Shown: one piece after another, positions 1 through 31,515 of the stretch
Position numbering within the stretch: the stretch's first letter is position 1
Layout of the letters: each line of letters opens with the position of its first letter
From: Orientallactaga sibirica
Taxonomy: Eukaryota; Chordata; Mammalia; Rodentia; Dipodidae
Length of the DNA stretch: 64,000 nucleotides
Assembly: GCA_036365145.1 (NCBI GenBank)
Contig: JAEOAD010000025.1
Span: 30,017,001-30,081,000 of the forward strand
Reading direction: 5' to 3'
The notes under the pieces: model-generated
What the model saw: only the letters and a program-made list of their open reading frames with translations
What the model was told of the DNA's origin: nothing
The model's database searches: none
Program-made: the position numbers and the translations under genes

Positions 1-95
1 TGCATCCAGCCACACATGAGCACTGGGGAATTGAACGCTAGTTGTCAGGCTCTGCAGGCAAGTGTGCCATTTTGTTGAGTCATCTCTCCAGCCCT
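1..95 (-). mobile_element. DIP-like SINE, cut by the window edge
   Basis: Only the tRNA-like head end is present, finishing gagtcatctctccagccc. Confidence 0.85.
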
Positions 96-102
96 TGTTA
101 AC

Positions 103-250
103 TTTTTTTTTTTTGAGGTAGGGTCTCATTGTAGCCCAGGCTGACTTGGAACGCCCTTCTGTAGTCCAGTGCTGGCCTCAAATTCATAGCGATCCTCCTG
201 CCTCTGCCTCCAGAGTGCTGGGACTAAAGGTGCATCCACCACACCTTGTT
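103..250 (-). mobile_element. B1-type SINE
   Basis: Starts with the T-run and gaggtagggtctcattg, ends ggtgcatccaccacacctt; near full length. Confidence 0.9.
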
Positions 251-1191
251 CTTCCCCATTTTCTTTATTCTTGCAAATTACAAGGCCACAAGCTGGCATT
301 ACACTTAATGGCAGTAAATATCCAACTTCTAGATGAGTAATGGAGACTTACAGCCAAGAAGGCCTTTACAAGTCACACCCCACGCTTTAAAAACTCACAA
401 AAGATAAGGCTTGTGGGTGAAATGACATCAGGGTCTCTTCCATGACAAGAACTTAGCAGAACACTAAAAGCTCATTATTTTATGTTGTGCTCCAACAAGA
501 ACTGTAGGATTTATAACATGCCACAATCGCATGCAAATATGGCTGGAAGAGAGGGAGCGCTAATGACCACAAAACATTCAACTTAGCGAACTGAGTTCCT
601 GCAGGATGCTCGCACATGTGCAGGCACCTCATTCTGAAATAGGAAGGAGATACTAGTAAGATTCTAACATGGCTTAGACCTCTGGCAACATGATAGGCTT
701 AGGAGGCATAATCTAACTTCAAATACATAAAAACACTAAATGAGATATATCGCAAAAGCAAAGTTACCCAAAATGTTGCCAAGGCTGCAAGAGAAGGGAA
801 AGTCCAAGGTGCCAAATCAGCTCTTTCAAAAAATGACCACGGTAGCATTCATGATTTAAATCTCACCATCTTCATCTAAGAGATGCCAAAATGTCTTGCT
901 CAACAGAACCGAATACCTGTACATATGCATAGGTAAGGAACTGATGACAGGCAGCTGGACAAGTACAAGCTCAGATCCCTTTGTCAAAGCACAGCCAATT
1001 CCAGGGATCCCTGAAAGGCCATCTGGCAAGACTGAACACAGCAGGATTCCTTGAGTTTCCTTCACAGCAGATACCACCATAATTCAATCTTCTAGCTGTT
1101 CTTCAGTTAATGTCTTCACCCATGTTTCACAATGGCTAGTTAAGTCTTAGTTAATAATGTGTAGAGTTTTAAGGATTTCTACCTGTTGCCT
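251..1191. other. Intergenic, no feature seen
   Basis: AT-rich, no recognisable exon or repeat. The 74-codon frame at 856-1080 (-) has no family signature. Confidence 0.5.
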
Positions 1192-1390
1192 TGTTTTTTT
1201 GGGTTGTATTTTCATGTGAGCATATGTGTGAGCATGTGGAGGACAAAGGTCAGCTTGCGTTCCTCAGTGGCATTCTACTGTATTCAGACAGGCTCTAGCT
1301 TAATTTATCCTAGCTAGCTGGTTGAGCTCAGGAACTCGCTCTGCCTCCACAGTGCTGGGATTACAGACTAGGGATCCTTCCAGCCCCTGT
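1192..1390 (-). mobile_element. Diverged old rodent SINE, B1/B3-like
   Basis: Contains agcatgtggaggacaaaggtc and ctgcctccacagtgctggga, typical of old antisense SINE sequence; family uncertain. Confidence 0.4.
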
Positions 1391-1558
1391 CTCACCATTC
1401 AGGCAGTTGACCAGTGGGAAAAATTTCCAGTACTTTGTTGTTAGTGTTCCAATGTTGAGTTCATAAGGACATTACCACTATGTACAGTAGTCTTGCCTAC
1501 AGCTTTGAGGTGACATAAATACCAAATAAAACTGCTTACTCCCCTGGTTGGCATTGTA

Positions 1559-1650
1559 CTTGCTGTATAGCCCCAGGCTGGCCTCAAATTCATGATCCTC
1601 CTGTCTCTACTCCCCCAAGTATTGGGATTATAGGCATGCATTCCCTGCCC
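1559..1650 (-). mobile_element. Old B1 fragment
   Basis: cccaggctggcctcaaattc ... attgggattataggcatgca; A-tail side missing. Confidence 0.7.
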
Positions 1651-2644
1651 ATATTAGACACTTCTTTAACAATGCAGCACCTCAGGCATATAAAGTATAG
1701 AGGTCCTTGTGTTCTGAAGAAAGGCAAATGTTCATTTGTGTTCAGCACTGGCTTTCCGTTTCTTCCTTTTCCTGGACACCTAGCTGTATTTAAGCAACCT
1801 CAGTGCATGCTGTGCTCAGGGCTAAAGTGATTTCTTCAATTTCTGAAGGTCAGGTAAGCATGGCACAATGGAAATGAAATATCCCCAAATCCTCAAATTC
1901 AATGTTAAAAGTACTGCCAGAGATAAAACAGATAGTGCAGCCCCAAGGTGCCAGAACTAGTCAATAATAAATAGCCAAAAGCCTGGAATATTCAAGGCAT
2001 GAAGTTAGCGGTAATTACTAGTGGACCTATAAAATGCCAGTTCAGTTCTCTTGATCCAGGTAAACTGAAAGTTCAACTAGAATTGCATATCACTGGGGTA
2101 TTCAGGTTCATTTTTTCTTTTGTTTAATGAAATACTAATCTGAAACCCTGAACTGAATTTGCTATTTACTCAAACAGTGAATATGTACCATGTTTCAGGT
2201 ACTTATGTTTTAGATACTTTATGCACATGTGTAAAGTAGAACAGTTACATTATAGAAAAAAAACACCAGAATGTCACATTGCAGTTATATAAGCTCACTG
2301 AAATGACTCTTGGGCCAAGCCTCACAAGTGGTGAAAGGATTACCCAGGAAATGTTGTGTGGACACACCGGGCAGATAACAGCTGCAACAAAAGCCCTCGG
2401 GGCAAGAGTATGCTGGCCACAAAGGAATGCCAGAGGAGACGAGACTACTGTGAGTTAGGCAGCACTAGAGAAACCCTACAGGAATTGAGTAAGGTGTGCA
2501 AGTACATTCAAGTTTGTACATCACTAAAGTTCTGAAGAGACCATCTCATCTTAGACCTTTAAGTGATAATGGCTATTATGGCAATCCAGGAAGATACAGT
2601 CTAGGTGAAGCAAAACACTTAGGTGTGACCACTGAAGTCATCAA
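1651..2644. other. Intergenic, no feature seen
   Basis: AT-rich unique sequence; no splice-bounded coding similarity noticed. Confidence 0.5.
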
Positions 2645-2748
2645 GATGTGCCAGATGCACAAAGCGGCACATGCATTTGGAGTTCATCTGCACTAGCACG
2701 AGGCCCTGGTGTGCCCTCTTGCCCTCCCTCTGCCTGCAAATAAATAAT
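2645..2748 (+). mobile_element. DIP-like SINE, 5'-truncated
   Basis: Begins at the gccagatgcacaaagcggca block and ends in aaataaataa. Confidence 0.75.
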
Positions 2749-2838
2749 TCAGATGATCAATATCCCGATATAGGGCCACAGCAGTGGACCAATATTATTA
2801 AATGGACATGAGATGCCTAAGACATTTTTCTTACTGAG

Positions 2839-3010
2839 GTTTGCTGTGGTTTAAGTCTCTCCCACAGGCCTATTGTGAAAGCTTGATACTCAGGGTGGTA
2901 ATAGAACCTTTAGGTGAGGCCTAGTGAGGTTCTTAGGTGATGAGATCCTAGCCTTGTTACTGTTAAACAAGATGTCACACATAAGGTGAATATAATCTGG
3001 TACTGTTACA
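2839..3010 (+). mobile_element. Old MaLR/LTR-like fragment
   Basis: tgctgtggtttaagtctctc and ggtggtaatagaaccttta resemble the 5' part of the element at 60490; family uncertain. Confidence 0.35.
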
Positions 3011-3278
3011 ACAAACATGAGACCACCAAATGAGTATAAAAAGTGGCAAGAAGCTCAAGGGCAGGCTTTGGGGTGTACCTAGATAGTATATGCTCAGGGA
3101 TATGAAGATGGGCTAGTGGTAAAGACAAGACTGTCCACTAAAGAGTTTGAAGGTCAAGTGTAGAAGTCTTCCACTGTAACTGAATGCCCATTTGGCGCTA
3201 TGCTGGTGGCTGAGCAGCTGAATGCTGCTCAGGCTCTACAAGCAAGTACCTTTAATTGCAGAGCCAAGCTCTTCACAT

Positions 3279-3376
3279 TTTTTTGAGACAGGGTCTCATC
3301 TCAAACTCTATGTAGCCAGGAATTCTTGCCTCCACTTCCCAAGTGCTGTGATTACAGGTATATGCCATTGCCAGTT
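3279..3376 (-). mobile_element. Old B1 fragment
   Basis: ttttttgagacagggtctca with an internal deletion before ggaattcttgcctccac. Confidence 0.6.
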
Positions 3377-3560
3377 TGTTAACTTCCTTATAACAAAGCA
3401 TGGTTGGAAACCATGTATGGAGAATGGTACATTTGCTAAGTCATGCTTTCATATGTTTTAAACTGGACTGACACCCTGAGATAAAAATTCTACAGCTGTT
3501 AAATCTTACTATGTAACATGCTATCATGCAGGAAGTTAGAAGAAACAATTTCAAATCAGA

Positions 3561-3708
3561 ACTTTTTTTTTTTCTCAAGGTAGGGTCTCATTTTAGCCAG
3601 GCTGACCTGGAATTCACTATGTAGTCTCAGAGTAGCCTTGAACTCACTGTGATCCTTTTACCTCTGCCCAAGTGCTAGGATTAAAGGCGTGCACCACCAT
3701 GCCTGGCA
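3561..3708 (-). mobile_element. B1-type SINE just beyond the AKIRIN2 3' end
   Basis: Near full length, ctcaaggtagggtctcattt to gcaccaccatgcctggc; lies about 90 bp past the distal polyA signal. Confidence 0.9.
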
Positions 3709-3797
3709 GAACTTTTTGAAAATAGCATTCAAATGATAAATGCTAACAAAAATTAACTCCATTGATTTCTAGGAAATGCTTGTGTTTGAAACATTGC

Positions 3798-3803
3798 TTT
3801 ATT
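3798..3803 (-). terminator. AKIRIN2: Distal polyadenylation signal AATAAA of AKIRIN2
   Basis: Minus-strand tttgaataaagcaatg; a further AATAAA lies at 3860-3855. Distal use would add about 390 nt of UTR. Confidence 0.45.
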
Positions 3804-4186
3804 CAAATACTACCCATGTGTACATTTAAAAAACAAGCAGAACAAAAGTAAATATTTATTCTTCCAACTAAACTCCAGTACTACAAGGGCAGTAAAAAAA
3901 AAAAAAAGATACACAAGAAGGGGGAAGGGAATGCAGCAATAAAACATTTGTTAAAAAGACTGATAGAATAAATAAAACTACCAAAAAAAGGAAATCATAT
4001 AAACCCATTCTGAAGCCCCAAGAAGTCCTGGAATACAGAAATGCCCTCCTCCCTCACTATTTCACAGGAAGAGTGGTAGACTAATTGCCTGGGATTACAC
4101 TCTAAATTATTAACTGGTTACAGCTTGGTTGTAGTGCACAATTAAAATCACACTAACTTCACCTGAAGTGTCATTCAATCTACAGT

Positions 4187-4192
4187 TTTATT
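4187..4192 (-). terminator. AKIRIN2: Proximal polyadenylation signal AATAAA of AKIRIN2
   Basis: Minus-strand gtaaataaaactgtag, about 310 nt after the stop, in non-repeat sequence. Confidence 0.55.
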
Positions 4193-4500
4193 TACATAAC
4201 CAGTGAAGGGCACATTCTAGAATACCAGCTTTAATTCTTTCCAAACATAAGAAGCCAAATTGTAATGACATAGCAAAGTGAGGCCACTGGTATTAATACA
4301 GGTAGCAAAGGTCCACATCCAGGTGGTAATGACAATCAGGGAAATTTCCAAAACCAACTGCTGCTGCCTAAGTGGTTGCCACTGGCGACAGCTTGAATAA
4401 CCTGTGTTCACAGAAGGAGCTGGCATCACTACACGTCATAGCTGGGACCTCTGGTACAGCTCAACAAGGACAGGCAGCCCACAAACGCTGAGAATGTGAC

Positions 4501-25405
<20,905 letters not shown>

Positions 25406-25429
25406 CTATTCTTCGACCAGCCGCCGGCC

Positions 25430-25440
25430 CCAATATGGCG
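25430..25440 (+). promoter_or_regulatory. CCAAT box overlapping a YY1-type AATATGGCG motif
   Basis: ccaatatggcg. YY1 sites of the AAnATGGCG form usually lie just downstream of a start site in the sense direction. Here that direction is plus, opposite to AKIRIN2, which hints at a divergent transcript. Confidence 0.5.
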
Positions 25441-25483
25441 TCGTCAATAACAACGCCGCCGATTCAAATCCCGAGGCCTCAGG

Positions 25484-25494
25484 GCGCCTGCGCA
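25484..25494. promoter_or_regulatory. NRF1-type motif
   Basis: gcgcctgcgca, a near-palindromic match to the NRF1 consensus, in the core of the CpG island. Confidence 0.55.
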
Positions 25495-25516
25495 CAGGGG
25501 CGGGCCCGCTCGAGGT

Positions 25517-25535
25517 GCATTCTGGGGGTTGTGGT
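25517..25535 (-). promoter_or_regulatory. ZNF143/STAF-type motif, minus orientation
   Basis: Minus strand reads accacaacccccagaatgc, close to the ACTACAATTCCCAGAATGC consensus. Confidence 0.55.
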
Positions 25536-25588
25536 TTTTCGGCCCGCGCAGGAATGGGCCTGGGAGGCGGTTAGGCTGCAGTCGACAA

Positions 25589-25607
25589 AACTACGACTCC
25601 CGTCAGC
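25589..25607 (+). promoter_or_regulatory. Second ZNF143-type motif, plus orientation
   Basis: aactacgactcccgtcagc matches the ACTACnACTCCC half of the consensus, 53 bp from the first site and inverted relative to it. Confidence 0.45.
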
Positions 25608-25640
25608 CACGGCGCGCCCTCTTGAGTTTCGGGCTGGAAT

Positions 25641-26584
25641 TTAAATCCCCCCACACAGCAAAAGTGAAGGAACTGAGCCAGAGGGGAAAGCCTCTGAGGC
25701 TGTGGGGACCGCCAAGGCAACTCGTAGGAAAAGCGAGATAAGCAAGCAGCTGAGGGGACCTGTTAAGACTCAGGGCATATTTGTCCCTACAGCGATTTCA
25801 CGACCAGGAAATGGCAAATGGCAAATCTAATAATCCAAGAAAGATTGATTTCGGGATCCAGAGAGCCAAAGACAGAAATCTGTCACATCAAGGGGATAGA
25901 AAATAGTGAAAAGACACCAGTTGGGGACTGCCATACAGAACAACAGAAATATCAAATTACAGGGTCCCTGTTTGAACTGTATGCTTTGTCTCCCAGGTAG
26001 CTGCTTGCATGCCCTTGGTAGAGCTTTGCTTATGGAAAGGAATAGGGTTTGAAAGCAGCATATAGCAGATTGTTTTATTCTGGGCAGAAAAACGAGTGAC
26101 ACCAGAAATTGGATTATTATCGAGTTGAGAGGAGTGGGGGTGGAGAAGGAGAGACGAGAAACAAGGAAGAGTCTGGGTAGCAGATATCAGACCCATTTTA
26201 TAAGTAAAGGGGAAACATGTATGTATAAGTTACATTGCTAATCAAGTCTCACAAGGTTTAAATATGGCATTAATAAAGTCATTTATGTAGATACCATTTA
26301 TACTTGCCTATGGATGCTATCTGCAAAACATCTATGTGAATACCATGTTACCACATGATAAATATCAAATGCTCACTTCCAATACTCATTGATTTATGTT
26401 TTTAACTGCAGAAATCGAGAATCCTTCTTGTATCACAGTTTTATTGGAGAGCACTTGGTTAACAGATGAGCTGATGGCGGAGGGCCCCGAGCACACTTTG
26501 CTGCAACTTTTATGTGCACACAAGTGATTATTATTATATTATTTATTTATTTTTATATTATATATATTTATTATTCTTTATGTT
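25641..26584. other. Upstream flank of the CpG island, no feature seen
   Basis: Unique sequence without SINEs; could hold the first exon of a divergent transcript, but no splice-bounded frame stands out. Confidence 0.45.
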
Positions 26585-27020
26585 ATTTATTTGCTCATTT
26601 TATTAAGTAGACACTCTGTATGGACACATCGTGTGTTGGTATCATCACTTCCCTCCTTCCTGCTCCCATTCCACTGGGATTGCTGGTATTCACCATGGGG
26701 TTGCGGGTTATGAGATGTGAGAGTAGCCAGCCATCTGTCATTGTAAGAGGGGGTAGGGGGACAATGCCTCTGGACATTCCTTTCCACTCTGGCTCTTAGT
26801 GTTGTGCACTCAGCAGCTATTGGATTTCTGCTTTGGTATGATTTGAGTATCCTCAGTGTCTGTCTCCATCACTCTGGGGATGGTTGTCAGGCCCACCATG
26901 GAGGCACTCTTGCTCCTCTTGCCAGTTCCTCTGTGGTTTCACCTAGGTCCTGCATGATGTGCTGAGGGAGAAGTGGTTATCTCCTCAATTCTCACTGCCT
27001 TGCTACATGTGCACAAGGTC
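26585..27020 (-). mobile_element. L1 3'-end-like segment, antisense
   Basis: Shares ordered words with 44063-44672 (agattgtgggt/ttgcgggttatgag, gtagccagccatctgtcatt, ctctggctct, tctgtctccatcactct, cctctgtggtttcacc). Confidence 0.55.
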
Positions 27021-27139
27021 CCCAATTATTATTCTGTATTGCATTTTGGTTAGTAATTCAATATATACTTGTTTTGTAGAATTGTTCAACACCTCAAAGA
27101 TCAGCAGACTTGTCAATAACTAAGTGGTACTTTTTTAAT

Positions 27140-27348
27140 TAAATATTTTTAAATTTTTATGTTATTTGTTTATGTTGAGAGAGAGAGAGAGAAAGAATGG
27201 GCATACCAGGGCCTCCAGCCACTGCAAACAAACTCTAGATTCATGTACCACCTTGTGCATCTGGCTTTGTGGGTACTGGGGAATTTAACCTGGGTCCTTA
27301 GGTTTCTCAGGCAAGCGCCTTAACCAGTAAGCCATCCTTCTAGCCCCA
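27140..27348 (-). mobile_element. DIP-like SINE
   Basis: Tail tttatgttatttgtttatgt, (GA)n, ends aagccatccttctagcccc. Confidence 0.9.
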
Positions 27349-27523
27349 GTGCTTGTTTCAGTTGAGAATATTATACTTCTTGGAAAATGTCTTCTTCAAA
27401 AAGACCAGCATTTAATGAAACAACAGCTTAACTAAGACATTTACTAAATTCTAAACATTTTTTTGAGATCCATGATTGCTATGAAATTAACCAGATATTC
27501 ACATTTTATGTTAATGACTCGAC

Positions 27524-27671
27524 AATTTTTTTTTCTGAGATAGGGTCTCACTGTAGCCCAGGCTGACCTATAATTCACTATGTAGTCTTACGCTGGTCTC
27601 AAACTTTATAGTGATCCTACCTCAGCTTCCCCAGTGCTGGGATTAAAGGCATGCACTACCACACCCATCTT
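27524..27671 (-). mobile_element. B1-type SINE
   Basis: Older of two adjacent copies; cgacaatttttttt before and cacaattattatt after resemble a TSD. Confidence 0.85.
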
Positions 27672-27683
27672 CCACAATTATTA

Positions 27684-27827
27684 TTATTTTTTTTTTTTTT
27701 GGTTTTTCGAGGTAGGGTCTCACTCTGGCCCAGGCTGACCTGGAATTAACTATGTAGTCTCAGGTGATCCTCCTACCTCTGCCTCCTGAGTGCTGGGATT
27801 AAAGGCGTGCGCCACCACGCCCGGCTG
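27684..27827 (-). mobile_element. B1-type SINE, near consensus
   Basis: ggtttttcgaggtagggtct to cgccaccacgcccggct; ten bases missing at the ctcagg/tgatcc join. Confidence 0.9.
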
Positions 27828-28144
27828 ACAAATATTTTTGAAATTAAAATTTGACATTAAGTGTCATGAAAGTAAAAAGAGGACTGGATGAGAGAGGGGA
27901 AACAGGTTTTGAAGAAAGGAAGAAGGCAGTCAAACATATGTGACATGAAAATTAAAAGGGGACTACTGACAGTGGAAGGGTACAAGGTGGGACAGGAAGA
28001 TGGAGGTGAGAAGAGAGGAGGATTAACAAAAACAAATTATGTATGAAAATGTCCAATGAAGCCTACAATTTTGTATGCTAATTTAAACAAAAAATTCAAC
28101 AGGATAAAAATTATTGCATAGAAATCTTTAAACAAGAAAAATAC
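27828..28144. other. Intergenic, no feature seen
   Basis: AT-rich unique sequence. Confidence 0.5.
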
Positions 28145-28145
28145 A

Positions 28146-28318
28146 GGGCTGGAGAGATGCTTTAGCGGTTAAGGTGCTTGCCTGCAATGCCTAACGACCC
28201 AGGTTCAATTCCCTACTACCCATGTAAAGCCAGATGCACACAGTGGTGTATGCATCTAGAGTTTGCTGGAGGCCCTGACATGCTCCTTCTATCTCTGTCC
28301 ATCTCTCTCTCTCTCTCT
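28146..28318 (+). mobile_element. DIP-like SINE interrupted in its tail
   Basis: The C/T tail is split by the next B1; it resumes at 28490 with tcttctatctttgtgaactt. Confidence 0.85.
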
Positions 28319-28477
28319 TTTTTTTTTTTTTTTTTTTTTTGCGAGGTAGGGTCTCACACTGGTCCAGGCTGACCTGGAATTAACTATGTAGTCTCAGGGT
28401 GGCCTCGAACTCTAGGTGATCTTCCTACCTCTGCCTCCCGAGTGCTGGGATTAAAGACGTGCGCCACCACGCCTGGC
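28319..28477 (-). mobile_element. B1-type SINE nested in the DIP tail
   Basis: T-run then gcgaggtagggtctcacact; ctgtccatctctct at 28295 and 28479 is the TSD. Confidence 0.9.
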
Positions 28478-28833
28478 ACTGTCCATCTCTCTTCTATCTT
28501 TGTGAACTTGCAAATACATAAAAAGAGAAGAACAATACAAAAAAGTGCAGGAGTTAGGCTTTCTGTGGGGTTCTGTGCAGGTTTGACATTGCCACCACTG
28601 TTACTCTGCAGTGTGAATGTCCACATGGCCAAGATGGGGTAGCTCATTATGTTCCTAGGTACTTGAGTTGAGAATGTTGATTGATTAATTGATTGAATTT
28701 GAAATTGTAGTGTTCTCCTGTGTCCTGTTCTCCAGTTGGAATTTCTGTCTCCTGGTACCAGGATTTCCTATAGGGATATAATTAGTTTTTGACATGCATC
28801 TTACAGGATAACACATTAGGTTTTTCTGTTTCT

Positions 28834-28896
28834 TTCTTTTCTTTTCTTTTCTTTTCTTTTCTTTTCTTTTCTTTTCTTTTCTTTTCTTTTCTTTTG
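28834..28896 (+). repeat. (TTTTC)n array
   Basis: About twelve units, reverse complement of a B1 A-tail expansion. Confidence 0.95.
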
Positions 28897-29036
28897 TTTT
28901 TTGTTTTTCGAGGTAGGGTCTCACTCTAGCCCAGGCAGACCTGGACCTTACTCAGTAGTACTAGGCTGGCTTTGAACTCACAGTGATCCTCCTAACTCTG
29001 CCTCCAAGTGCTGGGATTAAAGGTGTGTGCTCAGCT
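28897..29036 (-). mobile_element. B1-type SINE, source of the (TTTTC)n array
   Basis: tttttcgaggtagggtctca to aaaggtgtgtgctcagctg. Confidence 0.85.
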
Positions 29037-29166
29037 GTTTTGCTAGTTTTCAATGTAGGCTGACCTGGAAATCTGCAATTCATTATATAGTCTCAGGTTG
29101 GCCTCAAACTAACCCTAACCCTCCTAGCTCTGCTGGGATTAAAGGTGTGCAACTTCATGCCTGGCC
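29037..29166 (-). mobile_element. Older B1 copy
   Basis: caatgtaggctgacctggaa to gcaacttcatgcctggcc; includes a chance aaccctaaccct. Confidence 0.75.
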
Positions 29167-29360
29167 CTTTTATATATTTCTTTTTTTTAACCCTTTTATA
29201 TATTTCTTAGCGGTGTATTTAAGCAAGTATATGGTCTTCCCTTAATACTTTGTTCTCCCTGACTTTAAATTGAAGTATACCTGAAGGGGTTTCAGTTGGG
29301 AATTTTGGCAGTAACTACAATTCTTTTTTCAACAGGCTGTTGAATCTTTCTATATGTCTA

Positions 29361-29507
29361 CTTTTTTTTTTTTTTTTTTTCTTTTCGAGGTAGGGTCTCA
29401 CTCTGGCCCATACTGATCTGCCTCAGGGTGTTCCGGAACTCATGGTGATCCTCCTACCTCTGCTTCCCGAGTGCTGGGATTAAAGGCGTGCGCCACCACA
29501 CCCGGCT
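29361..29507 (-). mobile_element. B1-type SINE with TSD
   Basis: tatatgtctacttt precedes and tatatgtctacttc follows the element. Confidence 0.9.
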
Positions 29508-29548
29508 TTATATGTCTACTTCTGTAAGGTTACATGATAAACGTAATT

Positions 29549-29670
29549 CAGCCAGGCCTGGTGGCTCATCCTTGTCATCTCAGCACTCAGAAGGTAGAGG
29601 TAGGAGGATCAGGAACTCAAGGTCATTCTCTGCTCCATAGCAAGCTCAAGACCTGCCTCGAAAAACCAAA
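29549..29670 (+). mobile_element. B1-type SINE with internal deletion
   Basis: gccaggcctggtggctcatc; central gagactacatagtg block missing. Confidence 0.8.
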
Positions 29671-29717
29671 AATAATGATGATAATAAAAATTCTTAAGTG
29701 TATTTTCAATTTTCTTT

Positions 29718-30092
29718 AAAATATTGATTGATTGATTGATTGATTTGAGAAAGAGAGACAGAGAGATGGAGAGAGAGAAAGAGCATGTTAGGTCCTCCTG
29801 CCACTGCAAACTAACTCCAGATGTATGTACCTTTTTTTTTTTTTTTTTTAGGTAGGGTCTCACTCTAGCTCAGGCTGACCTGGAATTCACTATGTAATCT
29901 CAGGGTAGCCTTGAACTCATGGTGATCCTCCTACTTCTGCCTCCCGAGTGCTTGGATTAAAGGTGTGCACCACCACACCCGTCATATGTACCATTTTTTG
30001 CACCTACCTTTACATGGATACTAGGGAATTGAACTCAGGTCATCAGGCTTTGCAAGGAAATGCCTTTAACCACTGAACTATCTTTCCATCCC
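29718..30092 (-). mobile_element. DIP-like SINE split by a B1
   Basis: Tail (GATT)n at 29723-29744; halves meet across 29831-29984. Confidence 0.85.
29831..29984 (-). mobile_element. B1-type SINE nested in the DIP copy
   Basis: atgtacctttttt before and atgtaccattttt after form the TSD. Confidence 0.9.
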
Positions 30093-30105
30093 TCCCATTA
30101 AGTTT

Positions 30106-30318
30106 TTAAAAAATATTTTTATTAATTTGCAAGTAGAGAGAGATAGAAGAGACAAAGAGAGATAGAGAGAATGGGCATGCCAGGTCTCTAGCTGCCACAG
30201 TCAAACTCCAGATGCATGCACCATTGTGCATTTGGGTTTATGGGGGCACTAGGGAATTGAACTCTGGTCATTAGGCCCTGTAGGCAAACACCCTGCTACT
30301 GAGCCATCTATCCTCCCC
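30106..30318 (-). mobile_element. DIP-like SINE
   Basis: attaagtttttaaaaaatat to gagccatctatcctcccc. Confidence 0.85.
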
Positions 30319-30358
30319 CTCTTTAAGTTTTTCTTTTTCTCTTTTCTTTCTTTCTTTC

Positions 30359-30524
30359 TTTTTTTTTTTTTTTTTTTTTTTTTGGTTTTTCGAGGTAGGG
30401 TCTCACTCTAGCCCAGGCTGACCTGGAATTCACAATGTAGTTTCAGAATGGCCTCGAAATCACAGTGATCCTCTTACCTCTGCTTTCCAAGTGCTGGTAT
30501 TAAAGGTGTACGCCACCACACCTG
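30359..30524 (-). mobile_element. B1-type SINE
   Basis: 24-base T-run, ggtttttcgaggtagggtct to cgccaccacacctg. Confidence 0.9.
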
Positions 30525-30555
30525 TTTTTTTTTCTATATTTTTTCTTCTTTTCTG

Positions 30556-30587
30556 TATTTTTGTTTATTTATTTGAGGCAGAGAGAA

Positions 30588-30624
<37 letters not shown>

Positions 30625-30780
30625 TGTATAGGTGTACCATAGCCTCCTGCCACTACAAATGAACTCCAGATGTATGCACCACCTTGTGCATCTGGCTTTA
30701 TGTGAGTACTGAGAAACTGAACCCAGGCCATCAGGGTTTGCAACCAAATGCCTTTACCACTGAGCCATCTCTGCAGTCCC
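30556..30780 (-). mobile_element. DIP-like SINE with (GA)n
   Basis: (GA)14 at 30592-30621; ends gagccatctctgcagtccc. Confidence 0.9.
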
Positions 30781-30786
30781 CCATTA

Positions 30787-31008
30787 AGTTTTTTTTTAAG
30801 ATTTATTTTTATTTATTTATTAGATACAGAGAGAGGGAGGGAGAAAGAGAGAGTGAGAATGGGCGCGCCAGGGCCTCTAGTCACTTCAACAAACTCGAGA
30901 CTCATGTGCCACCATGTGCATCTGGCTTATGTGGGACCTGGAGAATAGAACCTGGGTTCTTAGGCTACATGGGCTTGTGCCTTAACCGCGAAGCCATCTC
31001 TCCAGCAC
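30787..31008 (-). mobile_element. DIP-like SINE
   Basis: cccattaagttttttttt before and cccccattaagttttaac after are the TSD (30780-30795, 31014-31028). Confidence 0.9.
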
Positions 31009-31085
31009 CCCCACCCCCATTAAGTTTTAACATAGTTTTTGGAAGTGAATTTTTAATTTGTGCATTAACAGAAACAAGAAAAGTA

Positions 31086-31142
31086 AGCTGGGCATGGTGG
31101 CGCACACCTGTAATCCCAGCGCTTGGGAGGCAGAGGTTAGAT
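31086..31142 (+). mobile_element. B1 head fragment
   Basis: gctgggcatggtggcgcaca to ggaggcagaggtta, then unrelated DNA. Confidence 0.8.
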
Positions 31143-31304
31143 GTTACAGACTGCCCCAAACCTCTTCTAAATTCTCTATTTGGAATGCATAGATTTTTTT
31201 TGTGATGTAGACATGCTGGCTAATTACTATTTTCATCCTTTTGAATGTAGTCATTATTTTGAGTTGATTGGATATATCATAAAGACACCAGAACCACAGT
31301 GAGC

Positions 31305-31515
31305 TGTTCCTTGACTTAGGCTAGGACTGTGTCCCAATAAGCTTCTAAATTGAAATTGCAAGTCAAAAAAGTACTGACTACACCTAACCTACCTAGGCTA
31401 GCAGCCCAGTGCGCTGCAGAGTCACATGTTCCCTCCCGATTGTGTGGCTGGCTGGGAGTGCGCAAAACAGTTTCTACTGAGTAGATTACTCTTGCACTAC
31501 CGTCATAAAGTTGTT
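31305..31515 (+). mobile_element. Tigger-type (pogo-like) DNA transposon relic
   Basis: ccttgacttaggctaggact, gtgtcccaataagc, tacacctaacctacctaggc, cagtttctactgagta and taccgtcataaagttg follow the order of the mammalian Tigger non-autonomous element that reads ..cctcgacttacgatggg..ttctactgaatgc..catcgtaaagt, from memory. Confidence 0.65.

Larger units (their letters stand above)
3780..4500 (-). other. AKIRIN2: AKIRIN2 3' untranslated region (end inferred)
   Basis: Mostly unique sequence after the stop codon with three minus-strand AATAAA hexamers, at 4192-4187, 3860-3855 and 3803-3798. The first gives a UTR of roughly 330 nt, the last roughly 720 nt. A B1 SINE begins just beyond the last signal, so a longer UTR is less likely. 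The choice of end is inference. Confidence 0.6.

Noticed and set aside
1..3780. Possible 3' end of ORC3
   Set aside because: Expected upstream neighbour by human synteny, but I recognise no ORC3 exon; human distance suggests it lies outside.
29100..29125. Telomere-like aaccctaaccct
   Set aside because: Only two units, arising inside a mutated B1; not an interstitial telomere.
30684..31205. 173-codon plus-strand frame
   Set aside because: Made entirely of two antisense DIP SINEs and a B1 head; the peptide is translated repeat.
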